Shown: positions 32,786-42,118 of the stretch, piece by piece
How positions within the stretch are numbered: the first letter of the stretch is position 1
Layout of the letters: the number at the start of each line of letters is the position of its first letter
Assembly: GCA_964350245.1 (NCBI GenBank)
Contig: CAYGJC010000004.1
Coordinates: 1 to 64,000, forward strand
DNA: 64,000 nt
Direction: 5' to 3'
DNA from: JAJACP01 sp964350245
GTDB taxonomy: Bacteria > Chlamydiota > Chlamydiia > Chlamydiales > JAAKFR01
Made by a program: the position numbers and the translations under genes
The notes under the pieces: model-generated
Database searches by the model: none
Seen by the model: the letters and a program-made list of their open reading frames with translations, nothing else
Told to the model about the DNA's origin: nothing

Positions 32786-34024
32786 ATGGAATTTGACGGT
32801 ATTCCCAGATACGCAGAGAGTAAAATTCGTAAGCTCTTAAGATTATTCCCTATTGTGGCTATTATCGGCGCTAGACAGGTGGGCAAAACCACTCTAGCCA
32901 AAAAGATAGGCCTTAACTGGAAATACTTTGACCTAGAAGATGAGAGCGATTTCGATTTAATCAGCACAGACACCAATTTTTTTTTTAATCAATATCCCAG
33001 TGAAATCATTCTCGACGAAGCACAAGAATACCCCGCTTTATTTCGTGTACTTAGGGGTGTGGTCGATCAAAATCCCAAAAAGAAGGGACGCTACCTTTTA
33101 ACGGGATCCAGTAGCCCTGATCTACTCAAAAACCTTTCTGAGAGTTTGGCTGGACGTGTTGCTATTGTGGAACTCGGAACCTTAAAAGCAGGCGAGTACT
33201 ATCAAAAGCCTTTAAGCCCCTTTTATCAACTATTTGAAGGAAAGCTCAACCGAGATGCGTTACCGAAAAAAGCTCCTGGTCTTACAACAGAGCAAATGCA
33301 GAGAATTTGGCTAAAAGGAGGCTACCCTGAGCCTCTAATCGAAGGAGAATCTGTTTTTTACAATCAATGGATGGACAACTACCGTAAAACATACCTGAAT
33401 CGCGATATCGCTAGACTTTTTCCCAAGCTAAATAAACTGGCTTACAGAAGATTCCTATCTATGCTTTGCCAGCTATCTGGCACGATTATCAACAAAAGCG
33501 AGCTGGGCAGAGCAATTGAAGTGAGCGAATCTACAATCAAAGACTACCTCGATATCGCAGAGGGCACCTTTCTGTTTCGTGTGGTACCCAGCTTTGAAAA
33601 GAACATTGAAAAGACAATCACGAAGCTACCCAAAGGTTATATAAGAGATACAGGCTTACTTCATCATCTCCTCAAACTCTCAGAACTCGAAGATCTATTC
33701 AGTCATCCTATTGTAGGAAAATCATTTGAAGGATTTGTGGTTGATGAAATTTCCAAGGGTTTGCATGCCACAATGATCACAAATTGGCAATGTTTCTACT
33801 ACCGCACCCTAAAAAAAGCGGAGATTGACTTTGTTTTTCACGGTCCTTTTGGCATTTTGCCGATTGAAATCAAAAGAGGGGTCAAAATTGATCGTAGACA
33901 ATTAAGAGCCTTGTCTACTTTTGTCGAAGAACACCACCTTCCATTTGGTTTGTTGATTAACCAATCACAAGAACCCCAATGGATTTCAGACAAGATTTTC
34001 CAGCTCCCCGTCGGATGGATTTAG
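32786..34024 (+). CDS. AAA+ ATPase with DUF4143 domain, copy A
   Basis: 412 residues. The Walker A is GARQVGKTTLAKK, Walker B is IILDEAQE, and sensor region LTGSSSPDLL follows. The C-terminal half is DUF4143, ending in a PD-(D/E)xK-like pattern (EIDFVF, LPIEIKRG), seen in this large family of poorly understood prokaryotic ATPases. These proteins are common in mobile and accessory regions and may act in defence or toxin-like functions, but none is firmly established. A second, distinct member lies at 35337-36569 on the other strand. Base composition is A+T-richer than the surrounding housekeeping genes. Confidence 0.85.
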   Translation: MEFDGIPRYAESKIRKLLRLFPIVAIIGARQVGKTTLAKKIGLNWKYFDLEDESDFDLISTDTNFFFNQYPSEIILDEAQEYPALFRVLRGVVDQNPKKKGRYLLTGSSSPDLLKNLSESLAGRVAIVELGTLKAGEYYQKPLSPFYQLFEGKLNRDALPKKAPGLTTEQMQRIWLKGGYPEPLIEGESVFYNQWMDNYRKTYLNRDIARLFPKLNKLAYRRFLSMLCQLSGTIINKSELGRAIEVSESTIKDYLDIAEGTFLFRVVPSFEKNIEKTITKLPKGYIRDTGLLHHLLKLSELEDLFSHPIVGKSFEGFVVDEISKGLHATMITNWQCFYYRTLKKAEIDFVFHGPFGILPIEIKRGVKIDRRQLRALSTFVEEHHLPFGLLINQSQEPQWISDKIFQLPVGWI

Positions 34025-34096
34025 CCAGCATAGATACACTTCTTAATTGAAAATTAATCTACCATTTTATAATAAAGAAAAACTCAGGGATGATTT

Positions 34097-34846
34097 ATGG
34101 AAATAACTGAAATAGAAAACCTTACAAAACCGGTCGAAGGTTTTTTAAGTCAAAATAGCGAAAATCTATTCGAAGGAGAGGTGCTTTACCGCCTTGCTTT
34201 GAAGTCTAAGGGAAAAATTGTTGAGATTGGATCGTGGAAAGGGAAGTCAACGATTTGGTTGGGCAAGGGATCCGAAGCGGGCAGTAAGCAAAAGATCTAT
34301 GCGATCGATCCACACACAGGGTCTGAGGAGCATCGCAAAGATGGTCAGCCTGTTTGGACCTTCGATGCCTTTAAAGAGAACATCTCTCATGCTGATGTTG
34401 CTCAGTATGTTGTGCCCATATTAAAAACATCTGTTGAGGGCATTTACGACGTACCTGGGCGTGTCGGGCTGATTTTCATTGATGGAGCGCATGACTTTAC
34501 ATCTGTCAAAGAAGACTTCGATGCGTGGCTACCTAAGGTGGAAGTGGGAGGCATTGTGGCCTTTCATGACTCTTTTGGTCCAGGTTGGCAAGGCGTGAAG
34601 GATCTTGTTCACAATGAAGTGTTTAAATCTCCTTTCTTCAAGAATGTGCACTATATCAACAGTATCACGTATGCAACCAAGGTGGATCATACGACTTTGA
34701 AGGAGCGCCTGCAGAATCGACTGCATCTTTTGGTGAAAACGATTCACGAAGCGAGCCTCACTTTTCCCCAGCCGTTTCGAAGCTTGGCTAAAAGATTGAT
34801 CTGGCGTCCTTTCCAGAAAAAATGGCTCAGGGAGCTAAATCGCTAA
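34097..34846 (+). CDS. Class I SAM-dependent methyltransferase (Methyltransf_24-like)
   Basis: 249 residues. Motif I is IVEIGSWKGKSTIWL, motif II acidic AIDPHTG, and the later LIFIDGAHDF and GGIVAFHDSF are characteristic of the methyltransferase family often placed beside polysaccharide genes. It may methylate a sugar of a surface glycan, or a small molecule; the substrate is unknown. It has its own start 72 bases after the AAA+ gene and no tight coupling. The C-terminal tail from about residue 200 is basic (RLQNRLHLL, KRLIWRPFQKKW), perhaps membrane-associated. Confidence 0.8.
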   Translation: MEITEIENLTKPVEGFLSQNSENLFEGEVLYRLALKSKGKIVEIGSWKGKSTIWLGKGSEAGSKQKIYAIDPHTGSEEHRKDGQPVWTFDAFKENISHADVAQYVVPILKTSVEGIYDVPGRVGLIFIDGAHDFTSVKEDFDAWLPKVEVGGIVAFHDSFGPGWQGVKDLVHNEVFKSPFFKNVHYINSITYATKVDHTTLKERLQNRLHLLVKTIHEASLTFPQPFRSLAKRLIWRPFQKKWLRELNR

Positions 34847-34890
34847 ATCCACTGACTAAGCACCAAGAACTGATCAACTTTTGAATGGAA

Positions 34891-35226
34891 CTAAAGCAAA
34901 TGACCATTGCTTGTTAGCAAGTTGCCCACATGTCTTACATCCGCTTCATTCCCGGCAAACTCAATGAAGGGAGCTGTAGATAAAAACAATGCAGCTGCCA
35001 CCATGGTGCCTAAACAAGTGGCACCAGAATATGTGGGATAAGAGAGAATCAGCGCCGCACTAACAGAAGCCACTAATAACGCTAAAGCGACTATAGCTAT
35101 ATCACTGATCACACTGTATTTATACTTATCGCACAAAGAGAGGGAAGCCTTTTTACTAGAGCCTGTACGGTTTTGCGCGTCATTTATTAAGGCTCTGTCT
35201 ACACCTCGTGCCATTGTAATAAACAT
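34891..35226 (-). CDS. Small two-helix membrane protein, Inc-like
   Basis: 111 residues from an ATG with AAGGGG upstream. Two hydrophobic segments at about 40-63 and 68-90 are separated by a short loop, with polar ends, the hairpin pattern of inclusion membrane proteins. No other motif is visible. It lies between the methyltransferase and copy B of the DUF4143 ATPase. I do not recognise a homologue; assignment to Inc proteins is by pattern only. The A+T-rich stretches around it fit the accessory nature of this region. Confidence 0.45.
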   Translation of the reverse strand: MFITMARGVDRALINDAQNRTGSSKKASLSLCDKYKYSVISDIAIVALALLVASVSAALILSYPTYSGATCLGTMVAAALFLSTAPFIEFAGNEADVRHVGNLLTSNGHLL

Positions 35227-35336
35227 ATAAACCCCTTTTTAAAACTAATTAGAATAATTATAAAACAAAATAATTAAGATATTATTAATTTAGAAGTATT
35301 GCTAATTTTTTAATCTAATGAACTAAGTGGGGTGCA

Positions 35337-36569
35337 CTAAATCCAAATCGAGCTCAAAGGAAGAGCCCACAGATCCTTTCCAAAGGGAACGGCCTCTTTT
35401 CCAGGATAAAGGACAATGCCGCGTTTAAAGCGCTCTTTTGCCATCTCTTTCAAAAAATTAATTCCCTTAAAATCTTGATGATCTATCTTCTGAGATGATT
35501 TTATTTCGATAGCAACCAGATTTCCTTCTGCATCTTCTAACACAATATCCACTTCAATCCCTTGAGTGGTGCGCATAAAATAGAGCTTCACTCTTTGCTG
35601 GTTCCAGGTCATTTGCTTCTGTAGTTCGGAAACCACAAAGTTTTCTAACACATTTCCCATCAAATGAGGGGTCAAAAGGAGCTTTTTTTGATTGGCGCCC
35701 AACAAAAAACAGAGAATCCCTGTATCTGAAAGGTAAATTTTGGGAGTTTTTACAAATCGCTTTCCATAGTTCAAAGTCCACGGAAAGACAAAGTCGACTA
35801 AGTAAAGCGCTTGAAGAAGCTGTATATAACGTTGTAGCGTCGTCGCAGCGATTCCACTCGTTCTGGCCAGTTCTTGTACATTCAAAAGATTTCCTGCTCT
35901 CGAAGAGAGAAGATGCAATAGATTAGGAAGCTGTCTAAGCCCTTCAATGCGCGACAGCTCTTGGACATCTTTTTGCAGCATGCTGGTGATATAAGAGTTG
36001 CACCATGAATCTAGCGCCTCTTCCTCTTTGAAAGTGCGCATCACCGGATAGCCTCCTGTCACCATCATTTTGCATAAAACTTCCTTAGGAATTTCGGGCG
36101 TTGATTGGGCGCTAAAGGCCTCATCAAAAATATGGTCAATAAAGCGCTCTTGCCTTTTCAGCAGCTCTCCTTGCGATAAGGGATGGAGCTGCATGATTTC
36201 CATCCGTCCGGCTAGAGAATCGCCTACTTTGGGGACAAGCAGGGGATTGGCTGAGCCCGTCAAGAGATACCGTCCAGGCTTGCGGTTTTCATCCACATCT
36301 TGCTTAATTGCGAGAAAGATTTCAGGAACGCGCTGCACTTCGTCTAGAATAAGAGGCTTGGGTAGTCCACTCAAAAATCCTTGGGGATCCCCTCTGGCTG
36401 CAGCTAAAAAGCGGAGGTCATCGAACGTGACATATGTGTATTTCTTAAGCTTGGCTAGCTCCTTAACCAGAGTGGTCTTGCCTGTCTGCCTAGCTCCAGA
36501 AATAAAAACAACCGGGTGGACCGTCAGTGATTTTTTAAGCCGCTTTAATAGAGCCCTTCTGAGATACAT
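35337..36569 (-). CDS. AAA+ ATPase with DUF4143 domain, copy B
   Basis: About 410 residues from the ATG at 36569, which has GGGGGA 7 bases upstream. The frame continues upstream to 36626, but there it only translates the operator-like repeats. Walker A GARQTGKTTLVKEL, Walker B PLILDEVQRVP, LTGSANPLLVP, then DUF4143 with EVDIVLED and VAIEIKSS near the end. It is not close in sequence to copy A, so the two are not a recent duplication. It lies directly after uvrB on the same strand, with repeated half-sites between them that may control it. Function is not established. Confidence 0.85.
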   Translation of the reverse strand: MYLRRALLKRLKKSLTVHPVVFISGARQTGKTTLVKELAKLKKYTYVTFDDLRFLAAARGDPQGFLSGLPKPLILDEVQRVPEIFLAIKQDVDENRKPGRYLLTGSANPLLVPKVGDSLAGRMEIMQLHPLSQGELLKRQERFIDHIFDEAFSAQSTPEIPKEVLCKMMVTGGYPVMRTFKEEEALDSWCNSYITSMLQKDVQELSRIEGLRQLPNLLHLLSSRAGNLLNVQELARTSGIAATTLQRYIQLLQALYLVDFVFPWTLNYGKRFVKTPKIYLSDTGILCFLLGANQKKLLLTPHLMGNVLENFVVSELQKQMTWNQQRVKLYFMRTTQGIEVDIVLEDAEGNLVAIEIKSSQKIDHQDFKGINFLKEMAKERFKRGIVLYPGKEAVPFGKDLWALPLSSIWI

Positions 36570-36588
36570 GTAAAAATCCCCCATCTGG

Positions 36589-36617
36589 TGGTGGATATTC
36601 CACCATACAGTGGTGGA
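36589..36617 (-). promoter_or_regulatory. Three alternating TGGTGGA half-sites upstream of DUF4143 ATPase copy B
   Basis: TGGTGGA occurs at 36589-36595, its complement TCCACCA at 36599-36605, and TGGTGGA again at 36611-36617. Adjacent pairs form perfect inverted repeats with 3- and 5-base spacers. The block sits between the uvrB stop and the ATPase start, where an operator would be. A binding protein is unknown. It could alternatively fold as an RNA hairpin ending the uvrB transcript, but no T-run follows. Confidence 0.5.
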
Positions 36618-36636
36618 TTTTCCCAATCAAGAAGAA

Positions 36637-38637
36637 TTATCCTGCACGAAGTTCCATGTTTTTGTACTTACGCATGAGATCGCGGTATTTGGCGGCATCC
36701 TCGAAGCGAAACTCTTTCGCTGCTAGCCGCATTAGCCGCTCATATTCCTGAATCTTCTTCTCAAGATCCTTGGGCGTCAAATACTCATGCCGCTTCTCGT
36801 GGAGGGTCATCACCGGCTCCTCCTCTTTCTGCTCGAGCACATCTTTGGGCAGCCCCATTTCGACCCCTAAATCCCGTTTGATGGTTTTAGGAGTAATGCC
36901 ATGTTCCTGATTATAGGCGATCTGTCGTTTTCGCCTCTTTTTGGTAATGGCCAGGGTATTGCGGATTGCTGAGGTCTCATTATCGGCATACATGATGACG
37001 CGCCCCTCACTATTACGCGCGGCTCTGCCGCAGGTCTGAACAAGCGCGGTCTCACTGCGTAAAAATCCTTGTTTGTCAGCATCTAAAATGGCCACAAGCG
37101 ACACTTCGGGAAGGTCGAGCCCCTCACGAAGTAGGTTAATCCCCACCAACACATCGAAAGTCCCAAGCCGCAAATCGCGCAAAATCTGCACGCGCTCAAG
37201 AGTGTCAATATCGGAGTGGAGATACTTCGCTTTTACATTGAGATCGAGAAGATATTTGGTGAGATCCTCAGAGAGACGTTTAGTGAGGGTCGTAACCAAA
37301 ACGCGCCCTCCTTTCTCCGTATGCGTGCGAATTTCTTCAAGCACATCATCGACTTGACCGGTTGCCGGACGTACTTCAATTTGAGGATCTAAAAGGCCGG
37401 TTGGACGAATCACCTGCTCCACAAACGTGCCGCCTGCCTCCTCTAACTCCCACTTCCCCGGAGTCGCCGAGACATAGATGACTTGATGGATCCGCTCATA
37501 GGTCTCTTCAAAACGCAGGGGACGGTTATCATAAGCTGAGGGAAGACGAAAGCCAAAGTCGACAAGCGACTGCTTGCGCGCGCAGTCTCCGTTATACATG
37601 GCATGCAGCTGAGGAATGGTCTGGTGAGACTCATCGATGAAAAGAAGATAGTCATCGGGGAAGTAGTTGAGCAAACAGGAGGGAGAATCACCCGGATTGC
37701 GCCCAGAAAAATGGCGCGAATAGTTCTCAATTCCTTTGCAAAAGCCGATCTCTTTGATCATCTCCAAGTCATAGGTGGTTCTTTGCTGAATCCTTTGCCG
37801 TTCTATAGGTTTATCTTCGGTTTCAAAGTAGTGGATGCGCTCAGCTAGTTCAGCTTTGATGGTCTCCATTGCCTGGAGACGGACAGCGTGAGGGGTGACG
37901 TGGTGAGAACCGGGATAAATCGTGATCTTCTCTATTCGCTCTCGGACACGGCCGGTGAGAGGATCTATCTCGCTAATCCGCTCAATTTCGTCATCAAAAA
38001 ACTCAATTCGATAGGCAAGATCTTCCTCATAGGCAGGATAAATCTCCAAAACGTCGCCACGGACGCGAAAAATGCCCCGGAAAAAGTCGACGTCATTGCG
38101 CTTATAGTGCATTTCAACAAGATGAAGCAAAATTTCATCGCGTCTCCTCCGATCACCCAATCGAAAGGTAAGATTCATCTGTGCATAGTGCTCGGGCATT
38201 CCCAAACCGTAGATACAAGATACAGAAGAGACAATCAATACGTCGTCTCTTTCAAGTAAAGAGCGGGTAGCCGAGAGGCGCATCTTGTCGATCTCATCAT
38301 TGATTGCAAGATCCTTCTCAATATAGGTGTCGGTGCGTGGAAGATACGCTTCGGGTTGGTAATAGTCATAGTAGGAGACGAAATACTCAACAGCGTTATC
38401 CGGAAAAAAGTTCTTAAACTCTTGATAGAGCTGAGCGGCTAAGGTTTTGTTGTGCGCCAAAACAAGAGTGGGTTTTTGCACCCTCTGAACAATGTTGGCC
38501 ATGGTAAATGTTTTGCCCGATCCGGTGATTCCCAGGAGCACCTGACTCTTTTTTCCCTCTAACACACCAGCTGAAAGGGCATCAATGGCTGCAGGTTGGT
38601 CACCACATGGCTGAAAGTCAGTTTGAAGTTTAAACAT
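36637..38637 (-). CDS. uvrB: Excinuclease ABC subunit B
   Basis: About 666 residues from the ATG at 38637, which overlaps the trpS stop; the frame extends upstream into trpS codons. Walker A is GITGSGKTFTMANIV, the beta-hairpin region has YFVSYYDYYQPEAYLP, helicase motifs include DESHQTIPQ and QTCGRAARN, and the C-terminal UVR domain (YERLMRLAAKEFRFEDAAKYRD) binds UvrC. It verifies DNA damage in nucleotide excision repair. trpS-uvrB adjacency is the chlamydial CT585-586 order. This pair marks the right edge of the accessory segment. Confidence 0.97.
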   Translation of the reverse strand: MFKLQTDFQPCGDQPAAIDALSAGVLEGKKSQVLLGITGSGKTFTMANIVQRVQKPTLVLAHNKTLAAQLYQEFKNFFPDNAVEYFVSYYDYYQPEAYLPRTDTYIEKDLAINDEIDKMRLSATRSLLERDDVLIVSSVSCIYGLGMPEHYAQMNLTFRLGDRRRRDEILLHLVEMHYKRNDVDFFRGIFRVRGDVLEIYPAYEEDLAYRIEFFDDEIERISEIDPLTGRVRERIEKITIYPGSHHVTPHAVRLQAMETIKAELAERIHYFETEDKPIERQRIQQRTTYDLEMIKEIGFCKGIENYSRHFSGRNPGDSPSCLLNYFPDDYLLFIDESHQTIPQLHAMYNGDCARKQSLVDFGFRLPSAYDNRPLRFEETYERIHQVIYVSATPGKWELEEAGGTFVEQVIRPTGLLDPQIEVRPATGQVDDVLEEIRTHTEKGGRVLVTTLTKRLSEDLTKYLLDLNVKAKYLHSDIDTLERVQILRDLRLGTFDVLVGINLLREGLDLPEVSLVAILDADKQGFLRSETALVQTCGRAARNSEGRVIMYADNETSAIRNTLAITKKRRKRQIAYNQEHGITPKTIKRDLGVEMGLPKDVLEQKEEEPVMTLHEKRHEYLTPKDLEKKIQEYERLMRLAAKEFRFEDAAKYRDLMRKYKNMELRAG

Positions 38638-39670
38638 TTTTCCGCGCAATACGTGAAATTTTATTCCAACTTCCGACCAACCCCATCGCGCCACGCATCT
38701 CTTTGACCGTTTCCTGTGCTCTCTCACGCATTTTCAGGGTCCCCTCATAGATGATTTTTTCGACAGCTCCCTTATCCCCCTCAAAGGCTTTCCGTCTCTC
38801 GCGTATCGGATCGAGGAAGTGATTGAGCACCTCGACAAGTCGTCCCTTCACCTCTACATCACCGACCGTTCCTTCCCGATACCGCTTCTTAAAAGCCTCT
38901 ACTTCTTCTTGATCGGTGTTAAATTCTTCGTGGAACATGAAAAGGGGATTTCCCTCTACTTTGCCGGGGACGTTGGCATGCACCCGATTGGGATCGGTAA
39001 ACATTCCCCGCACTTTTTTTTCGACTGTTTTGGGATCATCCGAAAGATAAATGGCATTGCCAGCTGATTTACTCATTTTTCCTTTTCCATCCACACCGAT
39101 TAGTGTAGGCGTCTCACTCAAAAGAACTTCAGGTTGTGGAAAGACCTCTCCATACAAATAGTTAAAGCGGCGAGCGATGTCACGCGCCAGCTCAATGTGG
39201 GCTTCATTGTCTTTCCCTACAGGAACGACATGGGCGCGCGGCATTAAGATATCGGCAGTCTGTAAAACGGGGTAGCCAATCAATCCAAGTGGAATGCTCT
39301 CTTCAGACATATGGGCGTTACGTGCCATCTCCTTAAGGCTAGGCAGTCCGGTTAGTCGATTGATGGAGACGAGCATCTCAAAAATCAGATTCATCTCGTA
39401 AACTTCCGGAACCGCCGACTGCAGGTAGATCGTCGATTTTTGCGGATCAATCCCACAGGCAAGCCAATCTAAAACGACATCGTGAATATGAGAGCGCATC
39501 TCTAAAATGGCCTCTTTTTCGGGCTTGGTCGTCAAAGTATGGAGATCCGCGACCAAAAAATAACACTCATACTCATCTTGGAGAGCCGCACGGTTTTGAA
39601 TCGAACCTACCCAATGCCCTAAATGGAGTTTTCCGGTGGGACGATCTCCTGTCAAAATCCGTTTTTTCAT
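38630..39670 (-). CDS. trpS: Tryptophanyl-tRNA synthetase
   Basis: 346 residues. Class I signatures are visible: PTGKLHLGHWVGS for the HIGH region and KMSKSAGN for KMSKS. It charges tRNA-Trp. The start ATG overlaps the stop of the upstream aromatic amino acid permease (ATGA), and its stop overlaps the uvrB start, so permeases, trpS and uvrB are transcribed together. In Chlamydia trpS-uvrB is conserved, but the permeases are placed elsewhere. Length and motif order are normal. Confidence 0.96.
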   Translation of the reverse strand: MKKRILTGDRPTGKLHLGHWVGSIQNRAALQDEYECYFLVADLHTLTTKPEKEAILEMRSHIHDVVLDWLACGIDPQKSTIYLQSAVPEVYEMNLIFEMLVSINRLTGLPSLKEMARNAHMSEESIPLGLIGYPVLQTADILMPRAHVVPVGKDNEAHIELARDIARRFNYLYGEVFPQPEVLLSETPTLIGVDGKGKMSKSAGNAIYLSDDPKTVEKKVRGMFTDPNRVHANVPGKVEGNPLFMFHEEFNTDQEEVEAFKKRYREGTVGDVEVKGRLVEVLNHFLDPIRERRKAFEGDKGAVEKIIYEGTLKMRERAQETVKEMRGAMGLVGSWNKISRIARKNV

Positions 39671-40872
39671 GCCAATACCTCCACAACAAGCAAGATAATA
39701 GAGAGTGTAACTGAGAAAATCACTAATGTTTTTCCTCCCGGCACCTGAAAGTCTGATTTAATAAAAGAGCGCTCTGTTTCAGGACCATAACGTTCAAACC
39801 AGGCCATTAAACTCGGCAGTAAAGCCAGCAGAATCACCACAAAAAAGCCGGCGTAGTTCAGCGCTGTAATAAACCCTTCATGGTAAAAGAGAGCAAATAA
39901 AAGTGGGGGGACAAAGGTGAGCAAAATCAAAGCAATTTTACCCTTATGCCCTTTTTTGATTTTTAACCCATCAGCCAAAAAGTCAGATAGGCTGAGTGTA
40001 ACCCCTAGCAAAGAGGTGACAATGGCAAAAAAAGCAAAGCTACGCACGGCAAATGCAACCCAGGGAGAGCCCAAAATGGCTTTTAAGTAAAAGGTCACTT
40101 GAAGCCCCCTGTGAGCTGCTTCTGAAAGACTTTGGGGGCCTGTGGGAGGAACCACCCCCATCACTAAAAGCTGCCAGAGTATGTAGATCAAAAAAGGGAT
40201 TAAACTGCCGATAAAGATCGCGCGCTTCAGCAATCGACTATCGTGCTCTAAATAGGTCGTGAGAGTGGGGATGATGATATGATATCCAAAGGTCGTGAGC
40301 ACAACAGAGACCGAAGGGAGCAAAAAGTGCCAGTCGTAGTGAGCCAACATGGCCGGATTGATTTTAGGTCCCCCCATTCCAAGCACAAATAAGTACCCCA
40401 CTACAAGTCCAATCATGAGCGCTCGATTGAGAAAATCGACCACTTCAGTACCAAAGTAAACAACAACGGCAAAGGTACAAAAGATCAATACGGGCCATGT
40501 CCATTCGGGAAGATCAAAAGGAAGAACACCACTGAGCACATCTTCTAAGATGTGGCTGCAACCCACCATGTAGGCAGCAGCCAGTGAATACAAAAGCAGC
40601 AAATAAGTGATCCATGACACGATCTCCCCAGGCCTACCTAGAGTTTTATGCATCATGGAGATCAAATTACTCTCCCCCTTTAGGCGTAGATTCACCTCAA
40701 GTAGATAAAAAGCGGTCAGCATCATAAAGAGCCAGATCGCGGTCATGATCATCAGTGAAGGAACAAAACCGGCTAGCCCTGTCGTCACAGGAAGCGCGAG
40801 CATCCCCGCACCTATGGTGGTTCCAGAGACCAGTAAGATAGCCCCTACTAGGCGATTGCTTTTGGTGATCAT
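39667..40872 (-). CDS. Aromatic amino acid permease (TyrP/Mtr family), copy 2
   Basis: 401 residues, about eleven membrane segments. The N-terminus (LVGAILLVSGTTIGAGMLALPVTTGLAGF) is the HAAAP family signature found in TyrP, TnaB and Mtr. It should import tyrosine and/or tryptophan by proton symport. Tandem tyrP genes are known in chlamydiae (CT817-818). Here the copies are directly upstream of trpS, with the start of this one overlapping the stop of copy 1 (ATGA) and its stop overlapping the trpS start. The linkage favours tryptophan as substrate, which is inference. Confidence 0.9.
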   Translation of the reverse strand: MITKSNRLVGAILLVSGTTIGAGMLALPVTTGLAGFVPSLMIMTAIWLFMMLTAFYLLEVNLRLKGESNLISMMHKTLGRPGEIVSWITYLLLLYSLAAAYMVGCSHILEDVLSGVLPFDLPEWTWPVLIFCTFAVVVYFGTEVVDFLNRALMIGLVVGYLFVLGMGGPKINPAMLAHYDWHFLLPSVSVVLTTFGYHIIIPTLTTYLEHDSRLLKRAIFIGSLIPFLIYILWQLLVMGVVPPTGPQSLSEAAHRGLQVTFYLKAILGSPWVAFAVRSFAFFAIVTSLLGVTLSLSDFLADGLKIKKGHKGKIALILLTFVPPLLFALFYHEGFITALNYAGFFVVILLALLPSLMAWFERYGPETERSFIKSDFQVPGGKTLVIFSVTLSIILLVVEVLA

Positions 40873-42110
40873 GGTATGGCCTCAACGTGTTCTGGAATGA
40901 GAGAGAGTCCAAATTCTTGGGCTGTTTCAAGCAGAAAAATTCCGACAGCGACAAGCATAATGAGAACTAAAAGACCTCTTCCCAAGGGGAGCATACGGGT
41001 GGTAACCAACTTCCGTTTGTAACGCGTCACCCAAATCATCAAAACAGGCAAGACACCAAACAAAAGAACGGCTGCAAATCCTCCAGCAAAATTCAATGCG
41101 TCAATAAAAATACCTGGATAGACAAAGGCAATGGTGAAAGGGGGAACAAGAGCCATTAACACAAGCGTCGCTCTTCCTAACCCTTCTTTCGGGATCTTAA
41201 GGCCATCGGCTAAAAAGTCGACCAAGCTCAGAGACTGAGCCAGAAAAGAGGTAATGATGGCAAATAATGCAAAAGCTTGGGCCACGGTACTGATCCAAGA
41301 ACGCCCTACAACTGCACGTAATGCCTCAGTCGCCGCCTCGCCACGATCCAGCGCCTCCAATAGTCCTGCGCGCCCTTCAACCGGGATGATGCCTAGCATC
41401 ACCACTTCCCAAACCAGGTAAATCAGTAAAGGGATCAAGCTTCCAATCAATACCGTTTTTCTCAATCTCTTGATATCTCCCTTCATATACATGGCTAGGG
41501 AGGGAATCATGTTGTGAAAACCAAAAGATGTGACCAAAACAGGAAGGGCCGCAAACGCATATTTCCAGTGTTTAACAGCCAGGTATTCTTGATGAACATA
41601 TTGGCTCCCGAGCAAAACCAAAATAAAGTAGGCAATCACAAGCCCTAACATCAAGGCTCGATTCACATAGTCGACATGCCTTGTCCCAATGAATAAGACA
41701 ATCGCAAAAATGAGGGTAAAAAGAAGACTTCCCCCCCACACAGGAAACTCAAACCCGAAAAGATCAGCATTTATCGACTGTAAAATCGAGCCACTGGCTG
41801 AGATATACGCAATGCTAAGGGAATAGAAAAGAAACAAGAACAAAACCCAGCAACTGAGCTTGCCCCACTTACCCAGCGTGCGCTCTGCAATCGAAATGAG
41901 GCTTAAGTGATGACCGATAGCCAAATTCGTTTCTAATAGGATAAGACCTGTTGCGGTCATAAACAGCCAAATAATCAGAAACATAAAAACTGAGGGAACA
42001 AACCCTCCACTTCCTGTAATGACAGGAAGGGCTAACATTCCCGCTCCAATACAGCTGCCGGCGATGAGAAGCACGCCTCCAAAAAGACTTCCCTCTTTAA
42101 ATTGTGTCAT
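40869..42110 (-). CDS. Aromatic amino acid permease (TyrP/Mtr family), copy 1
   Basis: 413 residues with the same layout as its neighbour: LFGGVLLIAGSCIGAGMLALPVITGSGGF at the start, about eleven helices, and KRLRKTVLIGSLIPLLIYLVWE in the middle. The two copies are clearly paralogous but diverged well beyond a recent duplication, so they may differ in preference for tyrosine or tryptophan. It lies 8 bases after acylphosphatase and is coupled to copy 2. Function is by family; specificity is unproven. Confidence 0.9.
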   Translation of the reverse strand: MTQFKEGSLFGGVLLIAGSCIGAGMLALPVITGSGGFVPSVFMFLIIWLFMTATGLILLETNLAIGHHLSLISIAERTLGKWGKLSCWVLFLFLFYSLSIAYISASGSILQSINADLFGFEFPVWGGSLLFTLIFAIVLFIGTRHVDYVNRALMLGLVIAYFILVLLGSQYVHQEYLAVKHWKYAFAALPVLVTSFGFHNMIPSLAMYMKGDIKRLRKTVLIGSLIPLLIYLVWEVVMLGIIPVEGRAGLLEALDRGEAATEALRAVVGRSWISTVAQAFALFAIITSFLAQSLSLVDFLADGLKIPKEGLGRATLVLMALVPPFTIAFVYPGIFIDALNFAGGFAAVLLFGVLPVLMIWVTRYKRKLVTTRMLPLGRGLLVLIMLVAVGIFLLETAQEFGLSLIPEHVEAIP

Positions 42111-42118
42111 CTTTTTTC

